A stretch of 64,000 nt of DNA from Leuctra nigra (taxonomy: Eukaryota; Arthropoda; Insecta; Plecoptera; Leuctridae). Both the position numbers and the translations under genes were made by a program. Positions 1 to 13,300 of this stretch are shown piece after piece. Location of the stretch: assembly GCA_934045905.1 (NCBI GenBank), contig OW203762.1, positions 14,168,345-14,232,344 of the forward strand, in the 5' to 3' direction. Within the stretch, counting starts at the first letter, position 1, and each line of letters begins with the position of its first letter. The notes below the pieces were generated by a model. It searched no databases and was not told the origin of the DNA. It saw only the letters and a list, made by a program, of their open reading frames with translations.

Positions 1-1841
1 ACACTGCATGCTTCACTGCTCTGCTGCCCAGTCCCCTACCTGCCAAACCACCTGACTGATAGAAGCTGGCAGATTTATGACTTTGAAGCAACAGCCTTCA
101 TTGATCACTCATAAATCATTACCTCTTTAGCTTTTTGTTGGGTCTAATAAAATTTACAATCCTCACATGCATGTAGGAACAAGTGAATTCTGAAAGCTAA
201 TGTTTCCTATGCATAGTATGAGCTACATTTAGTGTCCCAGGTAATAGTAAGCAAGTAAACAGCTGGAAAGTTGGTTGATAATTGATATCATTTTTTTATG
301 TAAAATTCGCTCACACTAAAGATAAATTTGGAACTACAGGAACATTTACACTGTTGGTGCTCAAGTCAAGCTTACACTTTTGAGCACATTTGAATATGAA
401 TTAAATTGCCATGAAATATTGTATTTTTATAAGTAGGTAACTTACAAATTTTAGGATATAAGTTATTATTAAAAAAATTTAAAAAAATATATCTAAAAGG
501 AAATTTTAAACATATATATTAAAAAACATTAATAACGATGGCACAGAGGCTAATTTTTGTACTGATATAAGGTATGTAATCTTCGAGGAAAATTAAATTA
601 AATTAAATTTTAAGACCGTCTATTCAAATTTGAATTTGTATTCCAGATATTTTATGGTCATTACATTTTATATTGTGCTAATTTGTAAGCTGGTCTTAAG
701 GTGGCTCATCCAATCGGGCATGGTCTCAGATTTTCATAATTTTTTGTCTACTTATTGATAATCATGCCATACACAATCCCTGAAAAAATTAAACACTTCT
801 CGTGTCTAGTTTTTGAGATAAATTGAGTTTTCTTCCCCATGTTATCTTATGGCAGACAAGTAAAATCGTGTCACATTTAGGCTAATAATGAAGATCTAAT
901 TTTTATGTAGTCCCAACTTTGATCAAAAAACTTTTTTTCTGGTAGATATATGGATATCCTATTAGGGAAAAAATTGAAAACAATACCAACGTGTGCTATT
1001 TTAGAAGTTATAAGCCAAAAACGCAATGATTTTCCTATACCTCCTGTGTTAAAGTTTTCTTCATTCTCGGAAGGCAATAATTTTAAACCTCGCTGTAAGA
1101 CAGGAGTTGCAAGTTAAATGACATTTTATTATTTGTTTATACTTAAATAGAGTTCAAATGTTGGAAAAAGTAATTCATGATGGTAATTTCAAAAAATAAT
1201 TATTTTGGAATGTTCGATCGGTTGAGCCACGTTAAGGGCCACCAGCAACACGTAGTTTTAAATTAATCTTAGCATTAATGAATTGTATAAGATATCTTAT
1301 CTGTGACATGCATTTGACTCACTAACCTTCTCGGTTGAGTGACAGGTAGTATGTGATCTAGGGATACCTCCACGCATTCCACTCTTATCTCATTTGTTGT
1401 TGTTCGTTTCCAAGAAAGCATGTATAAACTAAGCTTCTGTACTTCCTTACCTAGGATCATCATTCATAGATACCTACTACCTACCTAGATTAAATTTGTT
1501 GTGCAATATGTTAGGTACATATTTTTTAATGTATTCAGATTAGCAAGATTCTTGAAACGATTTTAAGAGATTCAAACCAGGGACATCTGAAGTCCCAAAA
1601 CCTAGAGTTTTTCACAATTTGTCTTCTAGAGTCAAATTTAAAAAATATTTGGATTTTTTCAGTTTAAAAATAGTTTTGGGAGTAGGTAGGTTAGTATCTT
1701 AGACACAGACAGTTAATTCCTGATAATTAATTCCAGTTTATTCCATCCAGACAATTACTGGATAGCTGTACCTAAACCTGATCAAGGATTCTTAGATGTT
1801 GGACGAAGTCACAGTGGTGTTAACTCTGCTCTTGCTTCCAG
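1..1841. other. KIF21 intron (upstream part) with one TTAA-type MITE
   Basis: No exon of the missing motor part could be recognised. The sequence is AT-rich, with a MITE at 700-1231. The short open frames at 877-1077 and 1275-1463 have no recognisable protein pattern. Confidence 0.6.
700..1231. mobile_element. MITE of a TTAA-flanked family, copy 1
   Basis: Ends GGTGGCTCA... and ...TGAGCCACG are inverted repeats, directly bounded by TTAA at 696-699 and 1232-1235. The same 530-base sequence recurs inverted at 8357-9108, and one end recurs near 31844. TTAA duplication is typical of piggyBac-type transposases; no coding capacity is present. Confidence 0.75.
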
Positions 1842-4361
1842 CCCGTGAAAGGAGGGATCCGCATCCAAGAGGATCCGCTGGGCGGCATCAACGTCGTCGG
1901 TGCGACCAGTCAGCCCGTGAGGGACTCAGACCACGCGCTGGAGCTGCTGCGCATCGGCGCGTTGTCGCGCACCACCGCCAGCACGCGCATGAACGACGTG
2001 TCTTCCCGTTCCCATGCCATCTTCACGCTCATCATCAAGCAGCAGCAGAAAGTTCGCTCAGAGGTTAGTACTGGCAACTCCTTATAGCAAGGTCATGGCA
2101 AGACCTTCCTTCCATAGTTGACAAGATCTTGGCAAGTTTTAAGCAATTTGTTTTAACTTGATAGCAAGTACCAGTAGACAAGTTTTTAAGAAATATTTGG
2201 CAAATCAATTTTAAACTTTCAGCTTACTTCCAATACAAATTTATATTAGGTTAGGCTACAGGCTACAGGGAAATTCAAATATATGTTTTGACTGGCCATA
2301 TCTCCTAATTCTATAAGTGTTGTCGTCAGTTACATGTTTTTAAGCTTGACTGAATCAACACACCACATGGTTATTGTCCTTCTTTATCAGCTACCTGCCC
2401 TACTTTACAACCTGTCATAATCCAGATTAGGTTGGCAAATGTTTTTGCCACTTGCCAGCCATATGCAGTGTATGAACTGATGAAGATTTCTATGGTTGAG
2501 CAAATACTACACAGCTGTCGGTTGACATGAATATGTTTGTCACCAACCTCTTTCATGCCTTTCTTCTTCATTGCGCTTAGAAACTCTTTTACATTTGAAC
2601 TGGTTTAAATCTTGGCTGTTATACAAGTACGAAAACTAGTTGATGAACAACGGATTTATTCCTTATTGTTTTTCCTGATGAAGCTAGTTGCTAGCAGCTA
2701 GAGCAATAAAAACTTGAAGAAGTTGTGACTTTGCCAATTTTTGATAAATTACTTGATTATAAGCAGTAACTATTAGTGATTAAATCTTTTGGCATGTTGA
2801 GCACATTACATTATGCAATGTTTTCTCATTGATTGCCTCAAGGAGGAAATACTGTTCGGTAGATGTTATACAACTTCTCAGTAATGTTCAAAGTATAAAA
2901 TTGAAGAATCTTCGATTGTTTTATGTTTTTAGAAAATAGATTTTTTCTTGTCAATTTATTCACAAGTTTGTCACACGCAAGAGAATGAACTAGGCTTATT
3001 GAGTGGTATGCTACGACCCTGTCCCTGATTCTCTGTTTGTTTAGATGATGGAGAAGGATGGAGCGGAAGCGGCAGAAGACTGCCAGGTGCTGTCGGCCAA
3101 GTTCCACTTCGTCGACTTGGCGGGCTCGGAGCGGCTCAAGCGTACGGGAGCGACCGGAGAGCGCGCCAAGGAGAGCATCGCCATCAACTGTGGCCTTGTA
3201 AGTCCTCATCGCTTCTAGTTCTAATACATCATGTCGAAGCCAGTTGGGCAACTACATACCTAGGCATAGAAATCTCATCTTTAGTTGCTAACAGTAACAT
3301 GTACTAATTGTTTTAAGTTAATTGATAAGATATTCTGTGAAAGAAAATTTTAATGCCAATAAAAATAAGTACTAGAACTAGTTCATTAATCAGAGAAATT
3401 GAGACAAAAGACAATTCTAGTGAAATATGTAATTTGACTGTTTAGTTTGTTGTCGGTAGGTGTTGAGGTGTGTGAAGTAACCTGTGCCTCGTGTTTCAGT
3501 TGGCGCTTGGGAATGTGATCTCCGCTCTGGGAGACAAGTCACGTAAGGTCCTCCACGTGCCCTATCGAGACTCGAAGCTCACGCGCTTGCTGCAAGACTC
3601 CCTAGGAGGTGAGCAACACGTATTTAACATTGATTGATCCTTCATTGAAAGGACTCGTCATCCACAAATACCACGTCTGTCAGGAATGCGGCAAATTATC
3701 TGGCTTCCGTAGAAACAGATCGACATTTTCTCGATTTTTTATTGCACACATTTGAAATCATCAAGCTCTATCAATTGCAAATTGACGAAAGTCCACAAAT
3801 ATAGTTAAACATTGAAGTTGGTACATTCATTTTCAAATGACTAGTGACATCATTACAAGTACTAACTATAAGATTGGATGAAGGCAGGTAAGCTAGTTTT
3901 TGAGCGCAACTCAAGAATTATTAAAATTGACTCGTGGCCATGCCTCTCGGGTACAGATCTGACGTAGCTGTAGCCATTTTTAAGTCTTGCCAGGCCTTGA
4001 ATAATGTTCAGGGGCCACATTCTATAACTCAAACTGTTTCGGATTCGTAATGTTGTCCTTATGACTGTTGAATCAGGAATCGTAAAGTTGTAGCACATGG
4101 TTTCGAGGTCGGGCGTGTGAGCAAGTGTAGTAACATCCTCTCTTCACACGACGCGCAGGGAACAGCCAGACGCTGATGATCGCGTGCGTCTCGCCGAGCG
4201 ACCAGGACTTCATGGAGACGCTCAACACGCTCAAGTACGCCAACCGCGCGCGCAACATCAAGAACCGCGTCACCGTCAACCAGGACAGCTCCTCCAAGCT
4301 GATCGTCATGTTGCGCACGCAGATCCTCAAGCTGGAGGTGGAGCTGGCGGAGTTCAGACAG
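1842..4361 (+). CDS. KIF21: KIF21 motor-domain exons (C-terminal half of the motor and neck)
   Basis: Four exons: 1842-2063 (74 codons), 3045-3197 (51), 3500-3608 and 4159-4361 (joined in phase 1). Exon 1 carries [12 protein letters not shown] followed by SSRSH, the switch I nucleotide-sensing loop. Exon 2 carries the switch II sequence [18 protein letters not shown]. Exon 3 has [12 protein letters not shown] and [18 protein letters not shown], the microtubule-binding alpha4/alpha5 region. Exon 4 has [20 protein letters not shown] and NRARNIKN, the end of the motor core and the neck. No catalytic residue of these segments appears lost, so the ATPase half visible here should be functional. The first exon starts in phase 0 after a CAG acceptor, so more coding exons must exist to the left. 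Confidence 0.95.
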
Positions 4362-7300
4362 GTCAGAGCTCTTGGCGATACGATGAGAAGAGTCGGCTGT
4401 ACTCCGAAGGAGATTCTGCAGAAATTTTTTCCGAAATATTGGCATTGCTTTTAATCATTTACATTATTCGCAATGAGAAAAATAATTTTCATATAATTTT
4501 TTTAAATCCTTGAGTAAACCAGCTGATACCAGTTTTAAATAACTTTTGTAATCATATTTGCTTTTAGGTGAAGAAATTTCGGAAAAGTTATCTCGAGAAT
4601 ATGACAGCCGACTCTTAACCAAATAAACTTTTTTTATGGCATGAAAAAGGTAGATAATACTACATTATAATTTACATTTTCTGATGTAATTTTCCAGTTT
4701 ATTTATGTCGGACTGAATTTTTGTTTGTTCTTCTCTACAGGGCAATTCACTTGCCATGTTACCAAACGGGAATGCCGTAAAGGTACCAGAATATTCATCA
4801 CACTAAGAGTTGTATGGCTTAGAGGCGTATGGTTGACAGGTGTATGGTTTAGTATGTACAAGAATAGTGTTAAAACAAAAAGTAAAGACTAAAGATTACA
4901 GTTTTTTTGGGGAATATGGATACATGTGTCAGGTGAGAGTATAACTTGGAATTAGAATAGAATGAACCAATTGTAGCATCAGAATTAAAGTTGTAACAAC
5001 AGTAGGTAGACATTTTGAATCAAGAATCAAGCTTACTTCAAAATCACTTCTGCTGAGTAAAAGTTGTGAGACTTAAGAAGTTACCTATTTCCAGGAATTG
5101 TGATCGACTCTCATTGGAACCAGCGAATGCTCCTGTTGTCACTTAAACTAATTGGGTGTAAAAATATAATTAATGCATTTGTTTATCTCTATCCGCTTCC
5201 TAGTAGTAGTATGTAATGAGTTGCTGAGTGCTCATCTGGACTTCAACCATAATAGATGTACCCAGAGCTCATTGCTACAGGAACCACAAATTGGAACAGT
5301 AAAATTAGAATAGGTATAAAATGTGATGATACCTAAATATCTCTATGTAGGAGTTGCTTCATAACTAACTCCTACATCAAATAAATATACTTATGAAATT
5401 ATATACAAAGGCCAAAAACATGTAACTCTGTGCTACCTTGTCATCGTATGGTGAAAGTATTGGTGTGGTGTATTGGTGAAAGGTGGAAGAAACATATTTT
5501 GCTGAAGTACACGAGCCTAGGGGTCTTTAATAGTTTTGAATGCTTTATTACATTTAAATGGGTTGTATCCTACTACGTACTGTATTGTGTTCCTCCCCTC
5601 TGCTCTAAGCTGTATGTAAGCAACGTGGCTTGATGTTGCGCAGGGTAAGCGCATGAGCTGTATGTAAGCAACGTGGCTTGATGTTGCACAGGGTAAGCGC
5701 ATAAGCTATATGTAAGCAACGTGGCTTGATGTTGCGCAGGGTAAGCGCATCATACGCGAGAACGGCGAGTGCGACACCAACGACATGTACCACGAGAACA
5801 CGATGCTGAACAACGAGATCGGCCACCTGCGGCTGCGGGCCAAGGTCATGCAGGAGGCCAACGACACGCTGCAGAAGAGGAACGCGGAGCTAGCGGTCAA
5901 CGCGGGGCTCGCCAGGCTGGGGATCTCCGCCGACGAACATCCCGAGATGTCCGATCTCATCAAGGTGAGAAACTGCAACATTTGTTGTATCTCTGATTAT
6001 GCTCTGTGGGCTAGACTCACAGAAAACGCATTCAGCATTATCTGCTGATACGTAAATTATTATATTTTGTAATCTCTCATTGAACATCTGATTTTAGTAC
6101 CTACTTATGTCAGAAAGTTAACTATACATCTCTGATAACACTCAGATAACAATTTTTGTGCTAGATACTTGCTTCAGCTTTAATCCCAGACAATCGATGT
6201 AAGGCATAAAATTTGTTGAATCTCTTCCTACAGATGTACTAAAGAGAACGTACAAACTTTGCTATGACACTTGAGTTTTTACATGAGAATAGATCTTTGG
6301 GAAGTCTTGTTATCTGATTTGTAATCAGTAGGAATGCTGTTGAGGTGGTGAGGGATATTGTTGAGATATCTCCCCTGAATTTCCGACTGTCGCTACTATC
6401 CAAGTACAAGAGGACACTGTGTTGAATGTTTGTCTCGTGCAGGAGTACATGAGGGAGATTGAGGAGCTGCGCACGAAGCTGATGGAGTCGGAGAAGATGT
6501 GCGAGATCATGCGCAAGCGTTCGTCCACGCTGATGATGAGTCCGCGCCAGATGGAGATAGCCGACATCTCCTTCGGCGAGTCCGCCGTCAGTTCCCTTAT
6601 CGCCATCGCCAAGCAGGACGTGGAGAAGGTACAGATGTTTATCATGCATTCCAAAACTGAAGTACAGCGGATTTGGCACGAATCGATTTCACGGCCATAA
6701 GGATAACAACATTACGTCAAATAATATCAGAACAAATCTAGAATCATTACTCAGTCATTTCATTAGAGTTGTAGAATTTATGGCCCCAGAGATGACAAGT
6801 TTGGACAAAATCATCTTTCGTGATCATTGATTGTGACGTGCACAGAAAATGTTGGCTCAGTTAATAAAAAGATTATTTTTAATCCAACAGTATAGAATAC
6901 GTTGATTCAAACTAAATTTCTCTCGAAGTTACTGCAACTTCATGAACTTTGTATACTATTTTAATCTACTAGATCAGAAGGGGGTGTAAAATGTAAGTGA
7001 GTCGCTAATTTTCCACTGTAAACTTGTAAATAAATCATTTGTTCAAGAGAAAAGAATGGAAGAAAGGAAACAAAATTACTTACTAGCTAATAATTTCTAA
7101 TATGAACTGAATTTTAATGTTTATTAATTCTTAAATTATATCGAATAATGTAAATTGTCTCGTGTACCATATTGCCAATGGACGAGTTATTTCCTTCTGT
7201 CCAGGACAAGAACCTGCTGAAGCAGAAGGAGGAGCAGACGAACGTGGACGAGAGCGATGAGAGCGAGGGCACCGAGGGCAGCGACGAGAGCGACACTGAC

Positions 7301-10300
7301 ACCGAGGGCAACTCCGAGGGTCTGAGCAAGGAGATCACGGAGCTCAGCAACGAGATCACCACCAAGCAGAAGCTCATCGACCAGCTGGAGCTGTCGCAGC
7401 AGCGCGTCAACATCATCAAGGCCTCCTACGAGAACAAGCTCGCTCAGCTGCAGGTGAGACATCAGTTATTCTATTTGGCATCGGTGTCAATCTAAATATT
7501 GTATTTCGATTTCATATTGATTTGATTTGAAAATTGTAATCGGTTGACATAATTTTGATTTTGGTTAATCATTTTTGACATGGTTCGTAGCCTAACTTTT
7601 GAGCTGGTAATAATACATAGCTTGTTTGATCACCTCCGCTGCTTCTGCCTGACAAGTCAGATCATCATGTGTCAGTTCAGTTGCTTCTAACCATTCTTTT
7701 TCCACCTTGAAGTATGAATAACTCTCAATTTCGTCATTGTGAAAATGTTAAAAACAGTTTATTTGAATTCCAAACTCGCATAAAGACAAAAACATTTACG
7801 AACCATACAAGCAAAATAAATAGGTTCATAATTTGTGTAGCATTGGCAGTTTAATCTGTGCGTATAGTCGGTTGAAGAAATTTATTTTGCATCGTAAATT
7901 TTTTAGTAGAGAAGATGCTCGGTGTGACAAGACAAGTACTGAATGTCCTGTTCTAACTATTCATTTCTTCCCCAGACGCGCATCCGCACGGCTACGGAGG
8001 AGCGCGACAAGCTGATGTCCAACTTCTCGAGCCAGGGCAACGCGCGCAGCAGCGACAAGGCGGTGCGCGACGAGTACGAGCGCAAGCTGTCTGCGCTGCA
8101 GCGCGAGCTCAAGAAGCTGCAGGCGGCGCTCAAGGCGCACGAGCAGCTCGTCAAGAACAACACCACGCTGGAGAACAAGCTCAAGCAGCTGCGCAACGAG
8201 ACCACGGAGATGAAGCGGACCAAGGTGCGGCTCATGAACCGCATGAAGGAGGAGCAGCAGAAGCACAAGCAGTACGACGTGAGTTGCCGTCATGCAGAAA
8301 CACCAACTCTGGCACACCATCATTTATTGCTAGATCCACATAGGCTTGCATATTAACGTGGCTCAACCGATCAAAAACCCAAAAATAATTATTTTCGGAA
8401 ATACTCAATGAATTATTTTTTCCAATGTTTAACTATATTTAAGTATAAAATATTCATTTAATATCGTTTAACTTGCAACTCCTGTCTTATAATTAGGTTT
8501 CAATTTATTGCCGTCGGAGAATAACCAAAATTTTAACACAGGAGGTATAGAAGGAACACAGGAGGAAAATCAATTCGATTTTGGTTTATAACTTCTAATA
8601 TAGCACACATAGCTATAGTTTTAATTTTTGTATTTTTTTGTATTTTTTTAATAGGATATTCATTTCTGCTAGAAAATAAGGTTTTTGGTCAAAGTTGGGA
8701 CGACATAAAAATTAGATCTTCATTATTAGCCTAAATTTGTCTCAATTTTACTTGTCTGCCATGAAGGTGGATTCACTCGGCCGTTTCAAACTTCCCAAGT
8801 TTCCCGAAGTTCCGAATCGCCGTTCCAAAAACTCCCGTGTGAACTATGAAAGTTTGGAACTAAATCTTCGCAGTTCGAATCTTTTCATAGTTTACACAGG
8901 AGTTTTTGGAACGGCGATTCGGAACTTTGGCAAACTTGGGAAGTTTGGAACGGCCGTGTGAATAACATGGGGAAGAAAACTCAATTTATCCCGGAAACGA
9001 GACACGAGAAGTGTTCAATTTTTTCAGGGATTGTGTATGGCATTAATATCAATAAGTAGACAATAAATTATGAAGATCTGCAACCATGCCCTGATTGGTT
9101 GAGCCACCTTAACTGTGATTGGAAGCATTTTGCCCAAAACAGTACCACCCGCATTGTTTCCTACTTTGAAATCCTATTTAAATTGCACCAACAGGAGCAG
9201 AAGAACCGCGAGATTGCGAAGCTGCGCAAGGAGACCCGCACGCGAGACAACGTGATCCGCACCATGGAGGCCACCACGCGCATGAAGGACGCGGTGTTGA
9301 AGCGCAGGAACGAGGAAGTGATCCAGCTGCGGAAGAGCCAGCGCAACGGCATGAGCAGGCAGGTGGCCGGACGCGTCAAGGCTAAACCAGGTACAGTGCC
9401 TCGTTTCACATTTTCTAGATTTTGGGGGTGTGAGGTTGCGCACGCTTGTGCAATGAGACATGGTGACAGCATCGTCACCGGTGGTCTGACAGTTCGTAGT
9501 GGCCATTCACTACCTTCATTCCATTCTCCTAGGAGATCTCTAACCCTCATCAGTGCGTTGTGTCGAATGGCTGACCGTCCGGCCGGGTAGCTCAGTTGGT
9601 AGAGCTCTCGCCCGGCAAGTGAGAGGTCCCGGGTTCGAGCCCCGGTTCGGTCGGACATTTTTCACTTCGCACTTCCCTTCCTATCATAAATTTTTAAGTT
9701 GGTGGTAGGCACCTATTAAAAAAGTTTTATTTGCTCACATTTCAAAGTTATTTCAACACCTTCTTCTATTACTATTGGATTATTTTTCACTGTATTTTAC
9801 GCTTTTTTCAAAGGTAAGTTTTGAAAATGTCTATAGTTCCTTCAGTTACCTATAGGTACTTTCATTCTTGGAATTCAAAGATAGTTTGATAACCTAGCTT
9901 TTTTATTTGATTTAGATTTTGTTTTCCATTATTTTGATATTAAGTTCAATGTTCAAAATATATTTAATTTATGAATTATGCAATAATAATTGTATACAAA
10001 CATACTATTTGCATACCCTGGCCCACTACTATACGTACAGCACAGTCCTGCCAACACTGCATCTTATCACTGTTTCCTCCGACCTCCAGAGAGCGTCGCC
10101 AGCAAGACGACGTTCTCCCCGAAGAAGGCGAAGAACAAGTGGCATGAGCTGGAGAAGAAGATCAACCAGGTGGCGATGAACAAGAAGGCGGTGGTGCAGA
10201 TGGAGAAGCGCATGAACCTGAACCTGAACAGGCGCGAGGTGGTCGGGCGCAACCTGGAGGAGCTGAAGAGTCGTCGGGCGCGCGCGACCAACCCGCGCGT

Positions 10301-13300
10301 CATCGCCGAGCTGGAGGAGGAGATGGAGACGACCGCGGCCACCTTCGACTTCGCGCAGGTGGGAGGACACATTTTATCTTCTGCGTTTTGCGGGGAAGCG
10401 TTTGTTTTATTAACTAACCTCTAATTAGCCTTGACCTAGAGAGAAATCACAACACAAGACTCGGCTTTCCTATTGGTTACCTAAAACACCGGACAGACTG
10501 TCGAGTAGCTCTCGAAGAGCAGCTCTCTCATTGGCTGACAGCTGTCAAGTGACCTTATTTGCCTCTCTGCTTTCGGTCATGATCGAAAAAGCGGAGAGTT
10601 ACAACTTGTCAGTGCATCTGGACGTTAAAGAAAGCTCTACTGAAAATGCAATATTGGTTTGATGGGAATGATGCTTTATAGACCATGAGCCAGCCGTAGT
10701 GGACCCTCCCCCCCCCTGCTCCATGAGATCTGAAAGTGGTTTTGGGTACCTCAAGGTACGCACATTACACTTTCACTTGTTTGACATCTGCCCGGTGGTG
10801 GAACAACCCCCCAGGGCCCTCATTCACGTACATGGGGTAAGCCATGATAGCGAGTGGTAAGGCGTGGTAGACCGGGTGGCAGTGGTATCGGTATTCACGA
10901 AGAAGTTATCATGTCTTACCCCGGGGTAGAGTCTACCCCTACCTCGAGGCAGGGGTAAGCCGTGGTAACTTATTGGCGGCCATTTTTGAACTTGACATGA
11001 CTGTCAAAACAACTGTTTGTATAGTAATTCCTTCGCGTCGTCATCTGATCAGCTGTGTTGTGTGTTTATTGTGTATACTTTGTCTTTTACTTACGTTTAC
11101 TATGCTAGTTCATGTTTATTTAATCATTCCACAAAATATCGGATAGTATTATTGGTTCTAGTAAGTCAATCCATGGACCATATAACCTCCAAAACATTTT
11201 CTTAAACACTAGATATAAGTAATAAACTACATATTTTTATGTTGCAGAGTTCAGTTAGCACTTAATTCTCCATACAAAACTATTGTTGCACCACATTTTA
11301 TTGAACCAACACATTTTGTTTAGTATTTGTGTAGTTTATCGTTTGGAATTGAACTGTCACTATTTTTAATAAAGACAAATGCACGCGCGCGGAAAATAAT
11401 ATTCAAATCTGATTGGGGGAATAATCCACGGCCTACTTAAAACTTCGTTCTATTTACACTATACAAATTTCAAGTAGGCAGTGACTTACCACCAACATAC
11501 CACTGCTTCGTGAATACGAATGTGTCATTCGCTACCCCGAGGTGGTAAGCAAGTGGTAGGCTACCCCGGGGTAGGCAAGGATAAGGACAATGTACGTGAA
11601 TGAGGGCCCTGGGGGGTGCAAAGGGTGATTTTTGGGGTATTTTGTCACACGTTTTATTTTTTTGTGGGCTAACGGGACATGATAATTACAATCAGTTTGC
11701 ATATTTGAATGAAGGTTGACATAAGTAATTATATCCATATTTTTTTGTAAGGGCAATACCCTTAAATCAAAATTTTGGATTTTTTGGAAGTCGGGGGGGA
11801 ATTACCCAAAAATGTTTTTTTGGTAGTCAATCGATTCGTATTTAAAAGTTGTTCATGAATGTATTCCATCAATTTTGCAAAATTTTGTGTTTACAACCTG
11901 TTTTAACGGGATTAAGAGTCTCTTATGGGTTTATAATGTTAAATATTTGATTTTTTTGGGGGTCAAAAGTTAAAATTTTATCAAATGTTTTTCAACATTA
12001 TTAATTGGTATGACATAAGTCAATATATTTATATATTTTTGTTGAAGTGAAACCATTATTTATAAAATTTTGACAATATTAACTTTTTTAATGGTAATTT
12101 TCTAAAATTTTGTAAACATTTTAAAAATAGTGGGTTTGCATTAACAAAAATATGTAAATATTTTAACGTATGCTATACCAATTAATAATATTGAAAAAAA
12201 AATTATAAAATTTTACTTTTGACCCTAAAAAAAATCAAATATTTAACATTATAAGCCCATAAGAGACACTTAATCCCGTTAAAACAGGTTGTAAACACAA
12301 AATTTTGCAAAATTGATGGAATACATTCATGAACAACTTTTAAATACGAATCGATTGACTACCAAAAAAACATTTTTGGGTAATTCCCCCCTAACTTCCA
12401 AAAAATCCAAAATTTTGATTTAAGGGTATTGCCCTTACAAACAAATATGGATATATTTACTAATGTCAACCTTCATTCAAATATGCAAACTGATTGTAAT
12501 TATCATGTCCCGTTAGCCCACAAAAAAATAAAACGTGTGACAAAATACCCCAAAAGTCACCCTTTGCGCCCCCCTGGGGGGTTGTTCCACCACCGGGCAG
12601 ATGTCAAACAAGTGAAAGTGTAATGTGCGTACCTTGAGGTACCCAAAACCACTTTCAGACCTCATGGAGCAGGGGGGGGGAGGGTCCACTACGGCTGGCT
12701 CATGGTCTATTAGGTATATCTATCTGTTTCTCTAAAGCAAAATAGTATATTTACAAAAAGTAATGTCAAACGTTTGGAAAGGGTTAGTAGTACCTGTGTC
12801 AGGGAATCAGAATCTATGAAATACATTGTGGATATTCATTATTTTTCTTTAAATTTGGTAAAACTAAATGGTCTTCTTTCTCTTCATGTATGATCAAGAT
12901 TTTCAGATTTTTTATTTAAGGTTGAGCGAGATTTGTTGTCTTATGATTAAAACTTTAGAATGTATTTTTGTGGTTTTCCTCAACTGAAAGGCAAACGCTG
13001 AGTATGATATAAACCACTAGCAGTCCATGACTGTTTCTTCTCGCTGTGATGCCCTATTCTTCATCGTCATCATATTCCTTCACTCATCGCCATTCACCTG
13101 GTTGCAAAGGAGTGTGACGTGAAACACCTCTAAACCGCCTGTGATTGCTGTCGTTCAGGAGAGCATCGCCGAGGCGCAGCGTGACATCGTGGCCTTGGAC
13201 GAGTCGAAGGACACATTCGACGGCCAGGAAGTGGGCATGCTGCTGCAGAGCGTGAAGAACGTGGACGAGGCGCGATATCTCATCGAGAAGCTCTACAACA

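Noticed and set aside
2838..3251. 137-codon minus-strand frame opposite a KIF21 exon
   Set aside because: It only mirrors the GC-rich exon 3045-3197; no start context, domain or splice pattern of its own. The same holds for minus frames at 4059-4445, 7961-8323 and 9161-9658.
5642..5745. Recursive-splicing (ratchet) site at CAG-G-GTAAGC
   Set aside because: A true ratchet point has AG directly abutting GT; here one G intervenes, and the coding frame continues after the last copy.
8771..8963. Open frame 8737-8961 as a small gene
   Set aside because: It coincides with a palindromic mobile element and its host MITE.
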